DNA of 64,000 bases from Apostichopus japonicus (GCF_037975245.1 NC_092569.1:2147501-2211500), one strand, 5' to 3'. Positions 32,347-46,600 are shown, counted from the stretch's first letter. A program made the numbers and translations. Notes: generated by a model from the letters alone, not told the origin.

Positions 32347-33684
32347 CAGGGGCGTATCCAGGGGGGGCGCAACAGGCGCGCGCCCCCCCCTATTGGCCGT
32401 CACCAAAAAAAAAAAAAAGTTTAGGAAAAAAAAAAAAAATTGATGAAGACCTTTATGTGAGATGTCGGTGATCGCTCAACCCCCCCCCCTCCCGTATGCT
32501 TTATTTTTTGTTTGCCAAAAAAAGGTTCTGGCGAAGTTCGGCGGCATAATAGTTTTAGAAACATAGATGGTAATTGTGTTTGTATTATCACTATAAACAC
32601 TAAGTGACATGCCAGCCATACTAAATTGTGCATTTTGTGTCCATATTTACTGGAAATGTTGCTTATTATTAAGGTCGAAAAATGGATCACATATGGCCAT
32701 GGGCGGCGATCCTGGGTGGAGGGGGGATATATCCCCCCATGAAAATGGGTGGAGGGGATGTAATGCACCATATCCCCCCCCCCACCAAATGCCAGGGATA
32801 AGAATATTTTCATGCCTACATTTATGCATCTTCGTTAATGTACGGCTCTTTTTTAGCTTCATTTCTCGCCTACCATAAACGCAGTGCGATCTTTTCAAAT
32901 AAAGCGTCTTTATAAAGCAAAAATAGTTGACTGTAGGCTTCATTGGCCCTATAACAACAAAATGTATTATTGCGCCCACGGTATTGATATAGTACATATA
33001 TGCACCCTCATAGTATTCATATAGGCCCTATAGTAGGCCTACACACGTACATGTTCCCTCGAACAGCTGAGAATCTCATGTAACCAGGGTAATGCTTAAT
33101 ACACGTTTCACCTGGATGCCCTAGCAATCGGTACCTAGGAATGTCACTATGTGTAATTGTGTATTGCATGTGTATAGGCCTATAATAGCCTGCATGAGGC
33201 CATTTTCTTCATCGAATAATATAAAAGAGCTCTCGAACATTCTAACGTTGCGCCTGAAACAAGATTGACAGGGGCAATTTTCCCAAAATAACACCCGAAA
33301 TTAAAAAAAAAGTATTTTGGATCCTGATTATGAGATATTTCGGACATGACATCCCTATTTTAAAGTTGGGTATATGCCGCTTGGAAACCTCGGGAAGTGC
33401 CGTTTCCGGCCATCTAGAGGGTTTGTTAATCCCAAAATTTTCTTGTACGCTTCGCGCCAACCCATGGTGGCGCTACGCTTAGATAGTCAACAAGGTCATA
33501 TCCCCCCCCCCCCCCCACTCGGAAGTACTGATCGCCGCCCATGCATATGACACCATTTTGCATTTCAGCCCTTCTTCGAAAGCAAAAATTGTACACCCCT
33601 CCCCTTAGACCCATCCCCCAGGACGGCGATCATTCATGCCTGGCGCCCCCCCCCCCCTATTGGAAAATCCTGGATACGCCCCTG
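32347..33684. mobile_element. hAT-like DNA transposon, outer element of a nested pair
   Basis: Perfect 16-bp terminal inverted repeats (CAGGGGCGTATCCAGG at 32347, its inverse ending 33684), flanked on both sides by AGGTG. Without the inner insertion it is about 484 bp. G/C-runs next to both ends. No transposase. Confidence 0.7.
32698..33543. mobile_element. hAT-like DNA transposon nested in the outer element
   Basis: Perfect 14-bp inverted ends (CATGGGCGGCGATC and its inverse). Flanks CATATGGC and CATATGAC match at 7 of 8, as expected for a hAT 8-bp target duplication. 846 bp, no transposase seen. Confidence 0.68.
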
Positions 33685-36600
33685 AGGTGGCAAACATAAC
33701 TTACACCGATTAATAAAAACATCTGTAAAAATCAAATAAAAACCCCTAACAGATCTGTTTAATAAATATGTGGTGAACATCAACCGGGAATGGCTGTATT
33801 TTATTTGCATTTTTTTTACCAGTCCTCTTTGCTTCTCAATGCTAGTTTTCTTTGGAGACGCCTGCAGGGCTACAATACCATTAAAATTATATTGCAATCC
33901 GGAAGGTAGAATGATTTAAAAAAAAAATTAATTTACAACTTAACCATGATTTCAAATACTCACCGAAAGTAGTACCCTGGTAAGCGTCCCTCTGTCCAGA
34001 ACCTCGGACAGCACGTTAAGGTACTACCACCCAGGGGCAGCACAGAAAATCAGAAAAAAAACCTTTGCAAACTATAGAAACTAATATCGTCTGGTCTACT
34101 TCACTCCCCTACCAGAGAGTTTATGACGTCTTGATGCATATGCATGAGCGAGTTTTATAGATTGTCAATACGAATATGGTCTGTACTAAACACCAACGCA
34201 ATCATGTGTACAATACTTTAGAGAACTAACACAGGTTTTTTCTTTTCGCGTGATCGGGCAAACTCGAGAGTGCATCTCTCTTTGATGAATACAAATAAAG
34301 TTGTAGGGTATATATTTTATAACTAGACGGACAAATTTGACTGAGGCAAGCCATATATGAGGAGTCAGGGATAACTTGTCACTTTAAATGATGCCAATAT
34401 CACTGAAGCGGAATTTCATTCAGTTGGGTGGAAAGAATAGCTTCAAATGTTCGCTGCCAAACAAAACGATTTTGGGAAAAAAATGACGGGCAAAAGGCTG
34501 GGAAACTGGGAACATCGGGAGTAGTAAAGCGGTGTTGACCGAACTTAAGTTTCTATATTTAATATCAACAGAAAAAGTCTCAAAACCTGCGGAATTTCTT
34601 TCCAAATTTTAAATCAAATTCAGTGAGGTGTGGGGCACGGGAGGGGGGGTAGGGGGAACGCCAGCCGAAATGTGCAACCAAATAGGATTTTGTTCCTAGG
34701 CCACAAGTTGCAGTTGAGAGGATGGAATAACCCACATCTCCGGCGGAGTTTAAGAACGAGCATTCCCCTCATTAGTCCCCCCTTCCCCCACACCACCCTT
34801 TTAACTCCCCTTCAGGGCCAACAGAGCACGCTTTTGACCACCCCAGCTCTATTTTGGCCTAACCCTTACGCAAATATTATCAAGAGTTTAGCCTCTGATG
34901 TCTTCGACCGAGCATTATTTTTCCTTTCGCAGATATTTGATTCGATTAATATATCAATCCATACGGTCTAGGAATAATTAATGTGAAGAATTCTAGCAAG
35001 TTAACCATATTATGAAACGGTCGTCAGTATTGCCCGAAACACATTTAACAGCCTCGCTTACCGAGCATTCTTCCTAGCGGAGATATTTTCAATTGTCGTA
35101 AATAACACACCTCATGGTCTCTGGGAAAAGCTTTAAAACAGGCTCAAATTGCACCCATCGACCCGACTGCGACCGAAGTGAATCTCACCGACTATACTCG
35201 TCGAGACAGTAGTGGCCAACTAGTCAAGTCGTCGTCGGATTGTAGGTTAGCCACTCACTAGCCCGACCCCGACTGCGACCAAGTGGACCTTTCGTCGCAG
35301 TCGCGTCGGGGCAATTAGCGCCGGCATTTTTTAATTTTTTTTTTATTATTGTCATCTTTAATGAGGGTAGTCCTGCTTTAGGATCTCAAGAACAATATCT
35401 TATGTAGTTATAAACAACATTTTATAGCCTATTTCTTCAACTTACGTTTCAAAATTTTCGTCAATACATGACGAACTTTCTTAAACCGACCCAGTTATTT
35501 CAAATTTGCGTCACTGCGCATGTGTTTCAACTGAATCTACCAGTATCGAAATCGCAAAACACTTGAAAGTGAAAAAAAAACAAATTTGTACTTTTGGGTT
35601 CAAATTCTGTCTAGTGAATATTTTATAACACATCATTGGTCGAATCAGGTTGTGTGAGATGAGATGTAACATATGGCAGGCCATTTGAGTCAAACAGTGA
35701 CTACATACTGTGGTCAATATAAAGTAAAAAGTGAAACGTCTACAATACCAATGTCATAAAATACCTCGTGAGATATATTCCAGTTTAAAAATTGGTAAAA
35801 ACTTTCTGTCTCTTTTTTTTGGGTAATGGGTGTGTGAGGGTGGGGCGGGATGGGGGGGGTTACTATAATAGTATGGCTCGCATGGCTCCTCTCACTACCA
35901 GTGCCACCATCAAAGAGTAATGGCTCGTAACTTTATGTAACCAGACAAGAGAATATTACAGGCTATTATAAAAAATCCAAATATTTAGTAATTGTCTAAT
36001 GAGTGTCACAAAATGTTTAAACTCTTGAACTGAAACTGCAGTTTAACCATAGAAACTTTAATGTGACGTCACCAGAACCCCGATGTGGTGCATGCATAAA
36101 GAGGGCGCTCTTTGAAGGAGAAGATAATACAATGATCAGAAAATTGAGGATATATATAAGAGATTGTAGATGGATACTGCATACACAGTTTCCAAGTTAC
36201 GATCTGCAGGCAGGTCTTTTGTATGCATGATGTGGGAGGACCCTCCCCTCTCCCCCACCCCAACCCCACCTTAACTGGTTTCATTTACAACATTTCTGAT
36301 TCTGAAGTACAGACTATGTGTGTGATAAGTATGTTAACCTTTTACAAAATACAGGTTGACAGGCTGCCTGCTACATAAGTTCTTTCACATTTCTAAAAGT
36401 ACACATAACAATTAAGTCTTCTTTACACAGTCTCCATACCAGTTATAATAAGTGGAATCAAGGAAGCTTGAAATGTGGCCTGCTGCTTGGGTAACCTCGT
36501 ACAGCGTTAGTTATAGGTAACAAACCACACTTGATTAAATCATACAAAGAAAAGTGTGCTGCACAGAATAATGATAGCAAAGCAAAGGGGAAAAAAAACA

Positions 36601-37488
36601 AATAAATTAAATTTTAGTCAGCATTTATTCATTTCTATACTAGTATGATAACGTTCACAGTAGTTACCATAGCTTAGACTATGTTTCATGTTTGGCTAAT
36701 TTTAACCGACGACTATACCATTGGCAAAGTCATGGGAGGTACTACACCCTTCCATATTTTTGGCCGGAAGGCCTCCTCCGATATTGCCGGAAAAGAAATA
36801 TTTTTAGAATGGCTCCTGGTTCCCTTAAAGTTTTATATGAAGTCATTCCCAAGACAAAACTGTTCAAAATGATACCATACTCATGTCAGTTTCGCAGCCA
36901 AACCAATTTGTCATCTAAAACATTGTTTCCATATCCTTAGCTATGTGCTTCACATTTACATGTGCTTAACAAACTTTTTAATATATGTTGGGGTTAAAAA
37001 AAGGACTGTGGAGGCTCTTGAACATCAATATATGCTCCTTAACCCCGCCTCCTTCCAGAATCGTAGCCCCAGAATTCTGAGTAAGAGGGGCACCAGCAAT
37101 TTAAGGAGGGGCATCATATTCATGTCCTGTAATTTCTGCAGCTCTTGTACATATGATTGTGACTCAAATGTGGAGGGGAGGGGGGAGTAGTCTGTATGGA
37201 GGGGCACACCCCCCTGTGCTCTGGCCTGGCTGCTGGCCCTCCCCATCCAATTCCGCAGCTTTCAGGATCCAATTCTGCCTATTGCAATAATATATTGCAT
37301 ACAAATTTTAAATATCAACACCCTCATCTCTTTAACTTGGGTATAATTGGGTACATATATCCCATACTTCATATATACAAGATGATAGTCAAACGTTACA
37401 TATAGGGCCTATTAGTCACCTTTTTTCCCCATTGTCTCTTGTGAAATGTCATGTTGCATTATGACATCATCTCATGAATATGCAACAG

Positions 37489-37494
37489 TTTATT
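37489..37494 (-). terminator. PITHD1: PITHD1 poly(A) signal AATAAA
   Basis: TTTATT on the plus strand reads AATAAA on the gene strand, 27 nt past the stop codon; it implies a very short 3'UTR. Confidence 0.45.
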
Positions 37495-37520
37495 TGATCA
37501 CCAATAATAATATTCGTCCA

Positions 37521-37622
37521 TTATCTTATCTGGTGTTGGGCGCCATCTAATAGGTTTGTTTTATGATCGGCTGGGTTGGCTCTAGCTTCGTAAGCAGTAA
37601 TGACAATGGCATCACGTTGAGC
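37521..37622 (-). CDS. PITHD1: PITHD1 coding exon 6 (stop)
   Basis: Acceptor TTTTTGACAG; 33 codons then TAA. It encodes AQRDAIVITAYEARANPADH and a short tail ending QIR. AATAAA follows 27 nt later. Confidence 0.94.
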   Translation of the reverse strand, partial: AQRDAIVITAYEARANPADHKTNLLDGAQHQIR

Positions 37623-40600
37623 CTGTCAAAAATATGAAAGTAAAAATATGTGTAAAAAAAAAAGGAAAAAGAAAATGGAGCAATAACAGATGAGTCATAG
37701 TATCACCAAGATATGAAATGGTCTTCCGAGAAGAAACAAATCCAGAACAAGAAGAAAAAAAAGTTAAAAAAGGAATAAAAACAGACTGAAGATGAGCTAA
37801 GGCTGATAGATGGCAGTATTGCCCTATTAATATTGTAGATTACAGCCCATCTAGGATACCTACATGCATATGTGACATGTGGGTGCTCGGTCAATATACT
37901 GATGCTCAGAGAATAAGCCTGGGAACAGGAAACCATTTCATTGGCATAGAAAAGTTTACATTTAATTAAAAGAACAAATGGCAAGAACAGTTCAGCCCTA
38001 CCCCCAACGTAGAACTTTGGCGTGATATTGTCATTAACTTCTAAATTATAATCGTCAGGTTCTGTCAATTTCTTTGTTAATAAGACAAAACGCTGAAAGG
38101 AGGCACACATCTCTGCCACAGTGTAATGTTTACTTCGATTGGGGTGGGGGGGAGGGGGGAGGGAGGGAGAGAGGGAATGCAGGTGGACCCTACTGCTGTT
38201 GGATACGTTCCTTATCCTACTGTCTACTGATATGTAGCCAATGTGACCGACCATTTCTCTTCAAAACTACAAGTAAACTACTACTAACCTGCATGAACTC
38301 TCCCCTTAAACCAATGTAAAAGACCTTTGTAGATTCGGCTCCAAAATTCCTCGGAAATAAAATCGATAAATGGTACACGCTGTTGAATTTAGCGACTCTG
38401 ATGGGGAACAAAGAAAGAGAAAAAAAACGTTACAAGCTTGCTTTGTTTTTTGCATCATAAATATTTCCTTTACTAATTTTTATTTTATTTTACAGTATTT
38501 AAGCTAAACTCTCCACTGCCTGACATATGTACATTACTCATTAACAGATGCAGCAGTGGTAAATCCTGCTTGAGGTGCAGTAAAACCATATCCTTCATGT
38601 CAGGAAATGTACAGAACCCAAAACCGTCTTGAACAGCATCAAAATATAAAGAGACAAGGCATAGAGACACAGGCATTTCCCTAACAGATGGTAACATGTG
38701 AAAGAAAAAAACCCAATTATAAGTCAACACGGGGAGAGAAAAATGAATTGACTTCAGACAGGGTTTGGATGTGGGGAAGGGGAGTCTTGGTATCACCCAC
38801 CCAAAGGGAAGACCATCTGTGACAGAGTCGACATGGTTCACAAGTGCTTTAAATATGTTATTCGAATTTTTTTTTTTTATATAGTGCTTTATACCAGCAA
38901 TAGGTCTCAAAGTGCTTTACAGACGTTATATTATCCCTGGTCAATGATAACCTGTCCAAGAAACAATCCCTTCAAGTGGCTGCAGTTATACACTGCGCCC
39001 AATGACAAGTTACCTCACAGGTACCCATTTAACCCCTGAATGGAGAGAGGCAATTGAGATAAAGCATCCAGCCCAAGGGCACTACTTTATGAACTAGGTG
39101 GGAATCGAACCAGCAATCCTTGGATCACAAGTCCGATGCCTTACCCAATTGTCCACCATGCTCTCATGTCTCTTAATAGATCATCGTACTGCATAATTCC
39201 GCTGTCATTTGCGGGTGGTGGAAAAACGGGAAGGGACCGAAGATGGTGCATATTCAGTGTATATTCCCCTTTAAGCCCAACCCTTCACCCCTTCCCCTGG
39301 GCAGGGCCTGGATGCTTACTTGACATTATAATCAATTTCACCCGTCCTGTCCGGCTGCATCTCAAATTCCTGATCTGCTTGTAAACTGGTTTCATCGAAC
39401 GTCATGTGAGGTCGGTTCTTGTACCTGGAAGAAGATACAATGTTACATGGAATACGATATAACCATCATAGCCGACAAGAAAGAGGGGTGGAGGAAGGAG
39501 AGAGAAGGGGCAAGGGAGAGGAAGGAAAGGTGAAATTAAACACACAAAAAATCAGAAATGGTGGAAATGAATGAAGTATCGGAAACAGTCTGATATTAGA
39601 AATTTTTTTTTTATTATTTTTTTTATAAAATCGAGATTTACCAAGACTGATGTGAGAAAGGACTAAAAATAAAGCACAATGACCTTAATGAACCGGCAAT
39701 GAAAACTAAATAAAATAAGAAAATGTAAAAGTCCGAAAAAAAAATTGCTTATCAATGGTTACTCATGATATCTGGTCAGCAAGTATCCCGCAGAACAAAT
39801 AATATCTCTAAAGAAAACTTACAATTTCATAGCTGATGGATGTGTGTCATCTTCTCCTCCAATAACCACGATACCCTTCAGCTTAACGTTACCAGTAAAC
39901 CTACAAAAATAGAAAGAAAAAAATGAATGGAACAAGTATCAGTTTCAGTCAGTATAACTTAACTTATAAACGACCAAGCTCCAGAAATGATTTGAGTAGC
40001 CCCTTCCGTGGTTGGTCAAGCTGTACTTCGGTGTCGAATTTTTCCATAATCAGATGCCACGGCCCGTGGTCCAAATGGCACCTTTATTCTACCATAATTG
40101 TGAACAGGAACGATGAAATAAGTCAGCAACCGTGAACCTCCGGAGGCAACTTTGGCTGGCCAGATTTTTGTGATTATTTCTAGCCTCTTTAACACAGGGT
40201 TGGGGTTATTGGTGTGGGCGAGTGTTAGAGGGGCAATGTCAAGCTAACTAGGAAATCATTTGTCACCATAAGTTTCAAGTGTATCAGGAAAGCCATAGTA
40301 ACCCGATTTCTACCCCCTCCCATGTCCTTCGGGGAAATAAGATGTTTATCCTCTGTGATAATCGTTATGACAGCTCTTCTTACACACATTATAGTAGACA
40401 CATTCTTAAACGGCGCCATCACTTTACCCTTCCTCTCAAAACTGGCGGAATCAAAGGAGATACGATCCTCGTGTGTCAAGTGGATGCTAACTTCAGTTTT
40501 GTTCACGTTCGAAGCGGCAATTTAAGAAAGTGTAAGTAACTGTGAAAACATGAGTACAACCACTAGTGTTTCAATAGTTTGCTCGAATAAAATGTACCTC

Positions 40601-43600
40601 AAATGACGTTTAAATGAGAGCGAAATGATTTACAAGTTAACCGATACCAATCCTCAGCGGTTTTCCCAATTCGATCCCTGACCTCGTAAGCATTAGCGTT
40701 ATGTACTGGTTGCACGACATCAACACACAGTAACCTAGCTATAGATCCGTATTCACTATCATACTGCACACGGCTGGCTAGTACTATGATAGTTTCTGAC
40801 ACTTGAATAAAAGAAGTTCTTGATATTGTTTCTGCAGTACTTTGGGTTTGGTTAGCTTTTATTACAGCATGGTAAAGTATGCCACACTGAAGTTAACTGG
40901 CAACAAACTTAAGCCAACCTTGCCTTAGGGAAGTCGATTGATGATGTATTGTAAGCTAATTCTTCAAAACTTCTTCCTATGTTGCATATCAATTTGCTTT
41001 TCCAGTCTCCAGCTAAATTTTATATGGTTATATACAGTATTTGGGTGATGGGGAACACTACATTACTGAACAACTTCTTGACACTGAGTACAAACATAAC
41101 TGAATTCTTCTTGAATCTGTAGTCTACAATTTTCACTTCTCTGTCTTAAATTTATTTTGTGTAAAAGTCAGAGGCCTGATGTTTCGGTCCTAGCAGGATC
41201 TTCTTCAGCCTCTGAAGAAGATCCTGCTAGGATCGAAACGTCAGGCCCCCTTACTTTTACACATTCTCTTACACAGGCTCTTGAGTGGATAAGCAGTTTG
41301 CTAATGTCAGTGTTTATAAGTTTATTTTAAATTTATTTTGAAACTTCTTTCTTCACAGCCTAGAACAGACTTTCCCACTTGTCATCAATTTTGTACACAA
41401 AAGGCTTACTTACTTTCCAAATTTAAAACTTGAATACTGTCAACTTTGAAGTTCAAAAATGGCTGAGCCAAACTCAGAGGCTACTTCTATTAAGGATCCA
41501 ACATCAACAATACCTCCAGAAATGATTCCTCTCTTGGCTGAGATAGAAGCTAGCACAGAGGCTGGTAAATTCATAACGTTGACCGTTCCCATTGAAAACG
41601 AATCAAAGCCTACCGTCTCGACGGAACAATCTAGTCCCGGGAAGTCGCCCCATGAGGGACGTTACAGAAAACAGAAGCTTCACAGCTCTTCAAAATCACG
41701 AGTCAAAAGGAAAAAGATGGAGATTTACGTCAGGCAGAGCAAAAAGTTCATCTACGTGGGCAATCAGGTGAAACGATGGGATCAATACAGGAAAGAACTG
41801 AGAATCAAAAATGATGAGGAATTTGCTAAGCTTCTACTGGATGGGTAAGTGTTAAATTGATGCTAAATGCCAGTGGCACAATATATGGTGTTTTGGTTGT
41901 TTCTTTTGGGGTGGGGGAAGGGGGGGTTTTGAGCTTTTTGCATCACAACCCTAGGCAAGAATATATTGAAGATTTGAAGTTTGGTGAAAATTTTATGATT
42001 GTATCTGAAAATAGCACAGTTAATGACATAGTGACAATTAAGCTTAATTGTCTCCTCTCTCCCTCCCCTCCACTCCCTCCCTCCCCCACCCTTCCCCCTT
42101 CCCCCAGTAGGACAAAAAGAATTTCTGCACAAAAGAAGATAATGATCTCTGTGGAAACATGATATCATTGTATAAAGATGTGACAGTTTTCTCTTCTAAC
42201 TAATCACATTTTATCATGGAGAACTTACACAAAAGGTTATAGAAGGTACAGTAAAGATAAGGTTTCAAAATAATTAAAAAGACTACCACCTGTGATCCAT
42301 TTCCATGCAGTAATGAATGATTTTATCTGGTAAACTACCAAAACAAGTTATCTTTGCAGACAGACATACTTATTGTACCAGGAGGAACAAGATTTTGCAA
42401 TGGGATATTTTTAAAATAAATAAAACTGTTAGCAAACTGCTTATCCACTAAACAGCCTGTGTAGGAGAATGTGTTAAAGTAAGTTGGCCTGACGTTTTGA
42501 TCCTAGCAGGATCTTCTTCAAAGGCTAAATGACCAGAGGTATATTTTTAAGTTAGAACTGTCAGTGTAGTGTGAGCAAGTTTTTGGTCAACTTTATATAT
42601 TAGTCAAATTTTCTGACCTTTGAAATATTCCTTCAACTACAGTACTAGCCCTCTATTGTAGGAAATTTTGCAATTATATTGGAGCAATTTTTTCCAACAT
42701 CAAGATCAAATTTGAAATCTCTGCCAACATGAAAGCAATGGTACCTTGTAAAGCTGGATTTGATAGAGCGTGCAGCTACAGAAACTTGAATGAAATCAAA
42801 CCACCAGCATAATACTGCTTCCAACCTCCCTGCACTTCAATGTTTCTTTTACTGTACAGTGTACAATCAAAAGAGCACTTTTCTTTTTGGTCGATACTAA
42901 TTACTGTATGTTCATGCCATTTTTCTCATCAGATTTCGGAAGTACACCAAGGTAGTTCAGCTGGTGGTGGGACCAACCTTTGGGTACCCCGAATCGGTTT
43001 TAGGGGAGGACAATAGTCACAGCCTCCATCCTTTAAAGAAAGTTGATGATGAAAACATGAGTGACAGGTAAATACCTTTCCCCCCCCCCCTCTTTTTTGG
43101 TGGACTAACATCTGTGGTAACGGGATTCACAGCAATTTGGAAGCAGAAGAGTTTTTGTATTGCAAACTTGATATTTAGATTTTTGGTTATTGTTATGACA
43201 TATATTCACACATATATACACCCATACATGCACATACAGGGATATTCCAGAGGTTAAAGGTTAAAAATTGCTTATAACTGCTGGAAAATGTCTGCATCTG
43301 TCGGGCAAAACCACATGGTCATAGTATTTTGTTTGACGGAAAGATTAACTTTTATAAAATTTGGTGATATTTTGTAAATGGCATCTGGCAACAGAAGAGT
43401 ACTACATATGTTGTCATCACAGCAATACAGCTTTAATATTTTAACCTTATGCACAGACTAAAGCATTATTTCTTACAAATAATTTACATTTTGATGAAAA
43501 TTTTTGATACAGAGAATCTTGACAGCTATGATGGAAATATCTCAAATGTATTAGTTTTCAATCATACAAGATGATTATAATAAGAATGTAAAGCATTCTA

Positions 43601-46600
43601 ATAACTCTGTTACGACATCAAAAATTACCAAAGTCCTGTGATCCGTTCCATGAAAGAATCCAGCATTTTAGCCAGCCAAAAGTGGGTCCATTCAATAAGC
43701 CCTATCTTTGAGTAAGGGACAAGATATATCAAGATTTGGTTTTAACTAAAAGGGTGTGAAATAATTTCCTTTTACATATTTATTATATGTGTTACATTAT
43801 CTGACATCAGAACACCCCCTTTAATATGACTCGATGCTCATCTTTGATTATTTTAATCTTTTTTCCCTTTTAATTCAGTGACGATCTAACCGACTACGTG
43901 GACACAGTGAGAGAGGGTATAGAATCAAAGGAGGAGGGTGCAGAAGATGGAGGCGGAGAAGATGAAAGTGAAATCACTGGCATGGAGGAGGATGATCTGA
44001 CTCAGGAGGGTGAAAATAATACTACAGATCAGCAACCAGAGGAGGATAAAAAGGATTGAAAAGAAAACTTCAAAAGAGACATTTTGTTTGACTTCTTTAA
44101 AGTGATTAACTTTTTTAAGTTGGGTATGGGGAATTCGTCAATGTAGAGTGTGTTTTCCTGCTGTTTGAACTTAAAGTAAAGGTGAATTTGAATAGATGGG
44201 GCTTGGTCATTTGTGGTGAATGCCTAGATAGTGAGCACTAACAGTAACATATATAGAAAGAGACTGCATGCAATTTACAAGAATTGACACTGACGGTCCT
44301 GATTGGTTGGTTTGGAAAATCTCCAATGTGTGTGATACAAGATAAACAAATCGCCAATTGGAGTGAGTAGAGATATTCAATATTCAACTAAGAATACCAA
44401 CTGAGTAAACTATTGATTTCCATTTCCAAGACTTCAATCCATGTTCATTTGACTCTTTTTTTTTGTTTGGGTTTTAGTCACAGAGACAAGTTTTCTTTCA
44501 AGAATTGAAAATGTTTCACTTTTAATAGATTCTTTGAAAGGTCCTGTGAATATTCAATCCATTTATTCAATAAATTCTTGACCCAATTTGACAAATTATT
44601 ACCATATTTAGCCTGTTTGGTTTGGGATGGTGAAGGAAATGAGAAGACTATGTGAGGACTTAACAAAAATTTACTTATCATCAACTTTCCTGCTTAAATT
44701 ACGGAAATTTCCTCTGAGATGGTTCTCCCCATCTTTATGGCGCTATGCAGGAGGTATTACATCATCAACGTCTCAAAGAATGAAAAATGTCATCATAAGC
44801 TAGGGCTTATTTGGTAACAATTTAATTTATTATTTACTTCTCATGATGAGTTTTATGATAACTTTTAAGAAAACCGATGTAAAATCACACATACTTACGG
44901 AATATTGAAAAGGAGTTCTACATCATCATCGTCACTTTCAACAAACTGGGTAGAAAGAAATGTACATTTTGTTTATTTGTTGAGTTTTGTTTTATTTTTA
45001 CTCATTTCTCTTTATGAAATAACCAAGGAATATCAATAAAAAAGATGTGTACATACAAATTTCTGTTGGTCTTGTGTCTACATAAATAACCTAATTCTAC
45101 ATAAATTACCAAAATTCTTCTGATTGCTTATCACATAACTTTCGGCAAAAATACGGATGCAAAAAGAGGAGACTTGTTCAACTGATAACTCTAACAGTAT
45201 ATCTCATAAAAGGTACATATCTACCCCCTTCGCTCACCTCTCCCTCCAAACTATAAATTTGAAAAGGTCCATGCACAATATTTAATGAGCACCAGTAAAA
45301 GAAAAGACACTACCCAAGTAAAACAAGTACTGAGTGACTGTTAGTATTTGCAAGCTCACAGAGAAGGGGTTCATCCTTGGTTTCAAATAAATGGATAGAA
45401 AGTGGTACAGGTATCCTGTACATAAATGGTGACTCCTTACCTGTTGTAATGCACAATGCATTAGCTCTCATTAATAATCTAATGACATTAGAGAAGACAC
45501 AAACCAAGTGAAGAACAATTCACCCAAAAAGCTAAGAAAAATCTTGCTGGATTTTTGAGATATCTTAGCTATAATGTTGTGTCCAAGAGCTGTCAATTTG
45601 TAAATCTGTGATGTCATAAGTGCCTCTAGGATTTGAAACAGTTTACTTTCTCGTTGTGTTTCCTTTTCATATTTACTAGGTACCTTTGTAGAATGTTAAC
45701 ATGAATGTTGACACTGACTCAAATGCCTGTCATTAGATCATGTAAAGAGCTTCAACAAAATTACAGATTGATCATTTGCTAATCCATCCCCATTACAGAA
45801 AAGAAACCTTGAGGTGAAAGCAAGGAAGGAAAAATTAAAGCAAACTTGGTGCAATGATGTCATGTTTAGAGTAAGTAAGTAAGTAAGTAAAACTTTATTG
45901 CTCCAAATAAGGAAATTAGTGTCTCGCACATAAAAGTTCAAAACAGTACAAAAATATATGAGCATAGGAAAATAAATCAGGATATATACAGATGGAGATT
46001 AAAGAATGAGAATGATAAACAGTAAGACAAGGACAAGATAAAAGATTATTGCAACAGCCTAGCGACGTAAGTTGACATTGAAAAGTTTGATTGCACGGGG
46101 AGTGAACGAGTTACTATAGCGATTAGTTCTCGTGTACGGCTGGTCTCAGTCTGCCACTGCCTCTGTTAATTACAGTACATTGTCATTAAGATAACAGTGA
46201 AGGGGGTGGCAACAGTCATTCCAAACTGAATCTAGCTTTGTTTGAAGCAGTGACTGGTACACCGAGTCGACTGTATGCTGTTGACCTCCAATGACTCCCC
46301 CAGCTTTTCTAATTATATGATCGATACGGTCCTTCTCGACTTTAGTGACATTCCCACCCCAACATATAATACAGTATCTCCAAACTCCGCAAATAATAGA
46401 ATTATAAAACATTTGAATTATATCGGTACGTACGTTGAATATTGACAACTTTCTAAGGCAATATAACCTGGTATTTAACTTCTTTACTAGGGCATCCATG
46501 TGACCATCCCATGTTAAGCTATTGTTGAGGTGAATACCCAAATACTTGTAGGAGTGAACCCTTTCAACTTCTTTACCCTTGATCATGACTGGAGGAGGTT

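Larger units (their letters stand above)
25300..37480. other. Intergenic region between RNF144 and PITHD1
   Basis: No supported gene apart from the doubtful exon at 28.8 kb. It holds tandem repeats (26.5-27.8 kb), SINE fragment, three hAT-like elements and many G- or C-runs. Short frames across 30.8-34.9 kb come from transposon and homopolymer sequence. A C/G-rich hairpin-like segment stands at about 35265-35325. Confidence 0.55.

Noticed and set aside
31651-34971. Several Gly/Pro-rich frames
   Set aside because: They cross G- and C-runs within or next to hAT-like elements and have no domain.
37703-38254. 183-codon minus-strand frame
   Set aside because: Lies in PITHD1 intron 5, with low-complexity Ser/Pro and Phe runs and no recognisable domain.
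38485-38910. 141-codon minus-strand frame
   Set aside because: In PITHD1 intron 4 and partly within a SINE; no domain.
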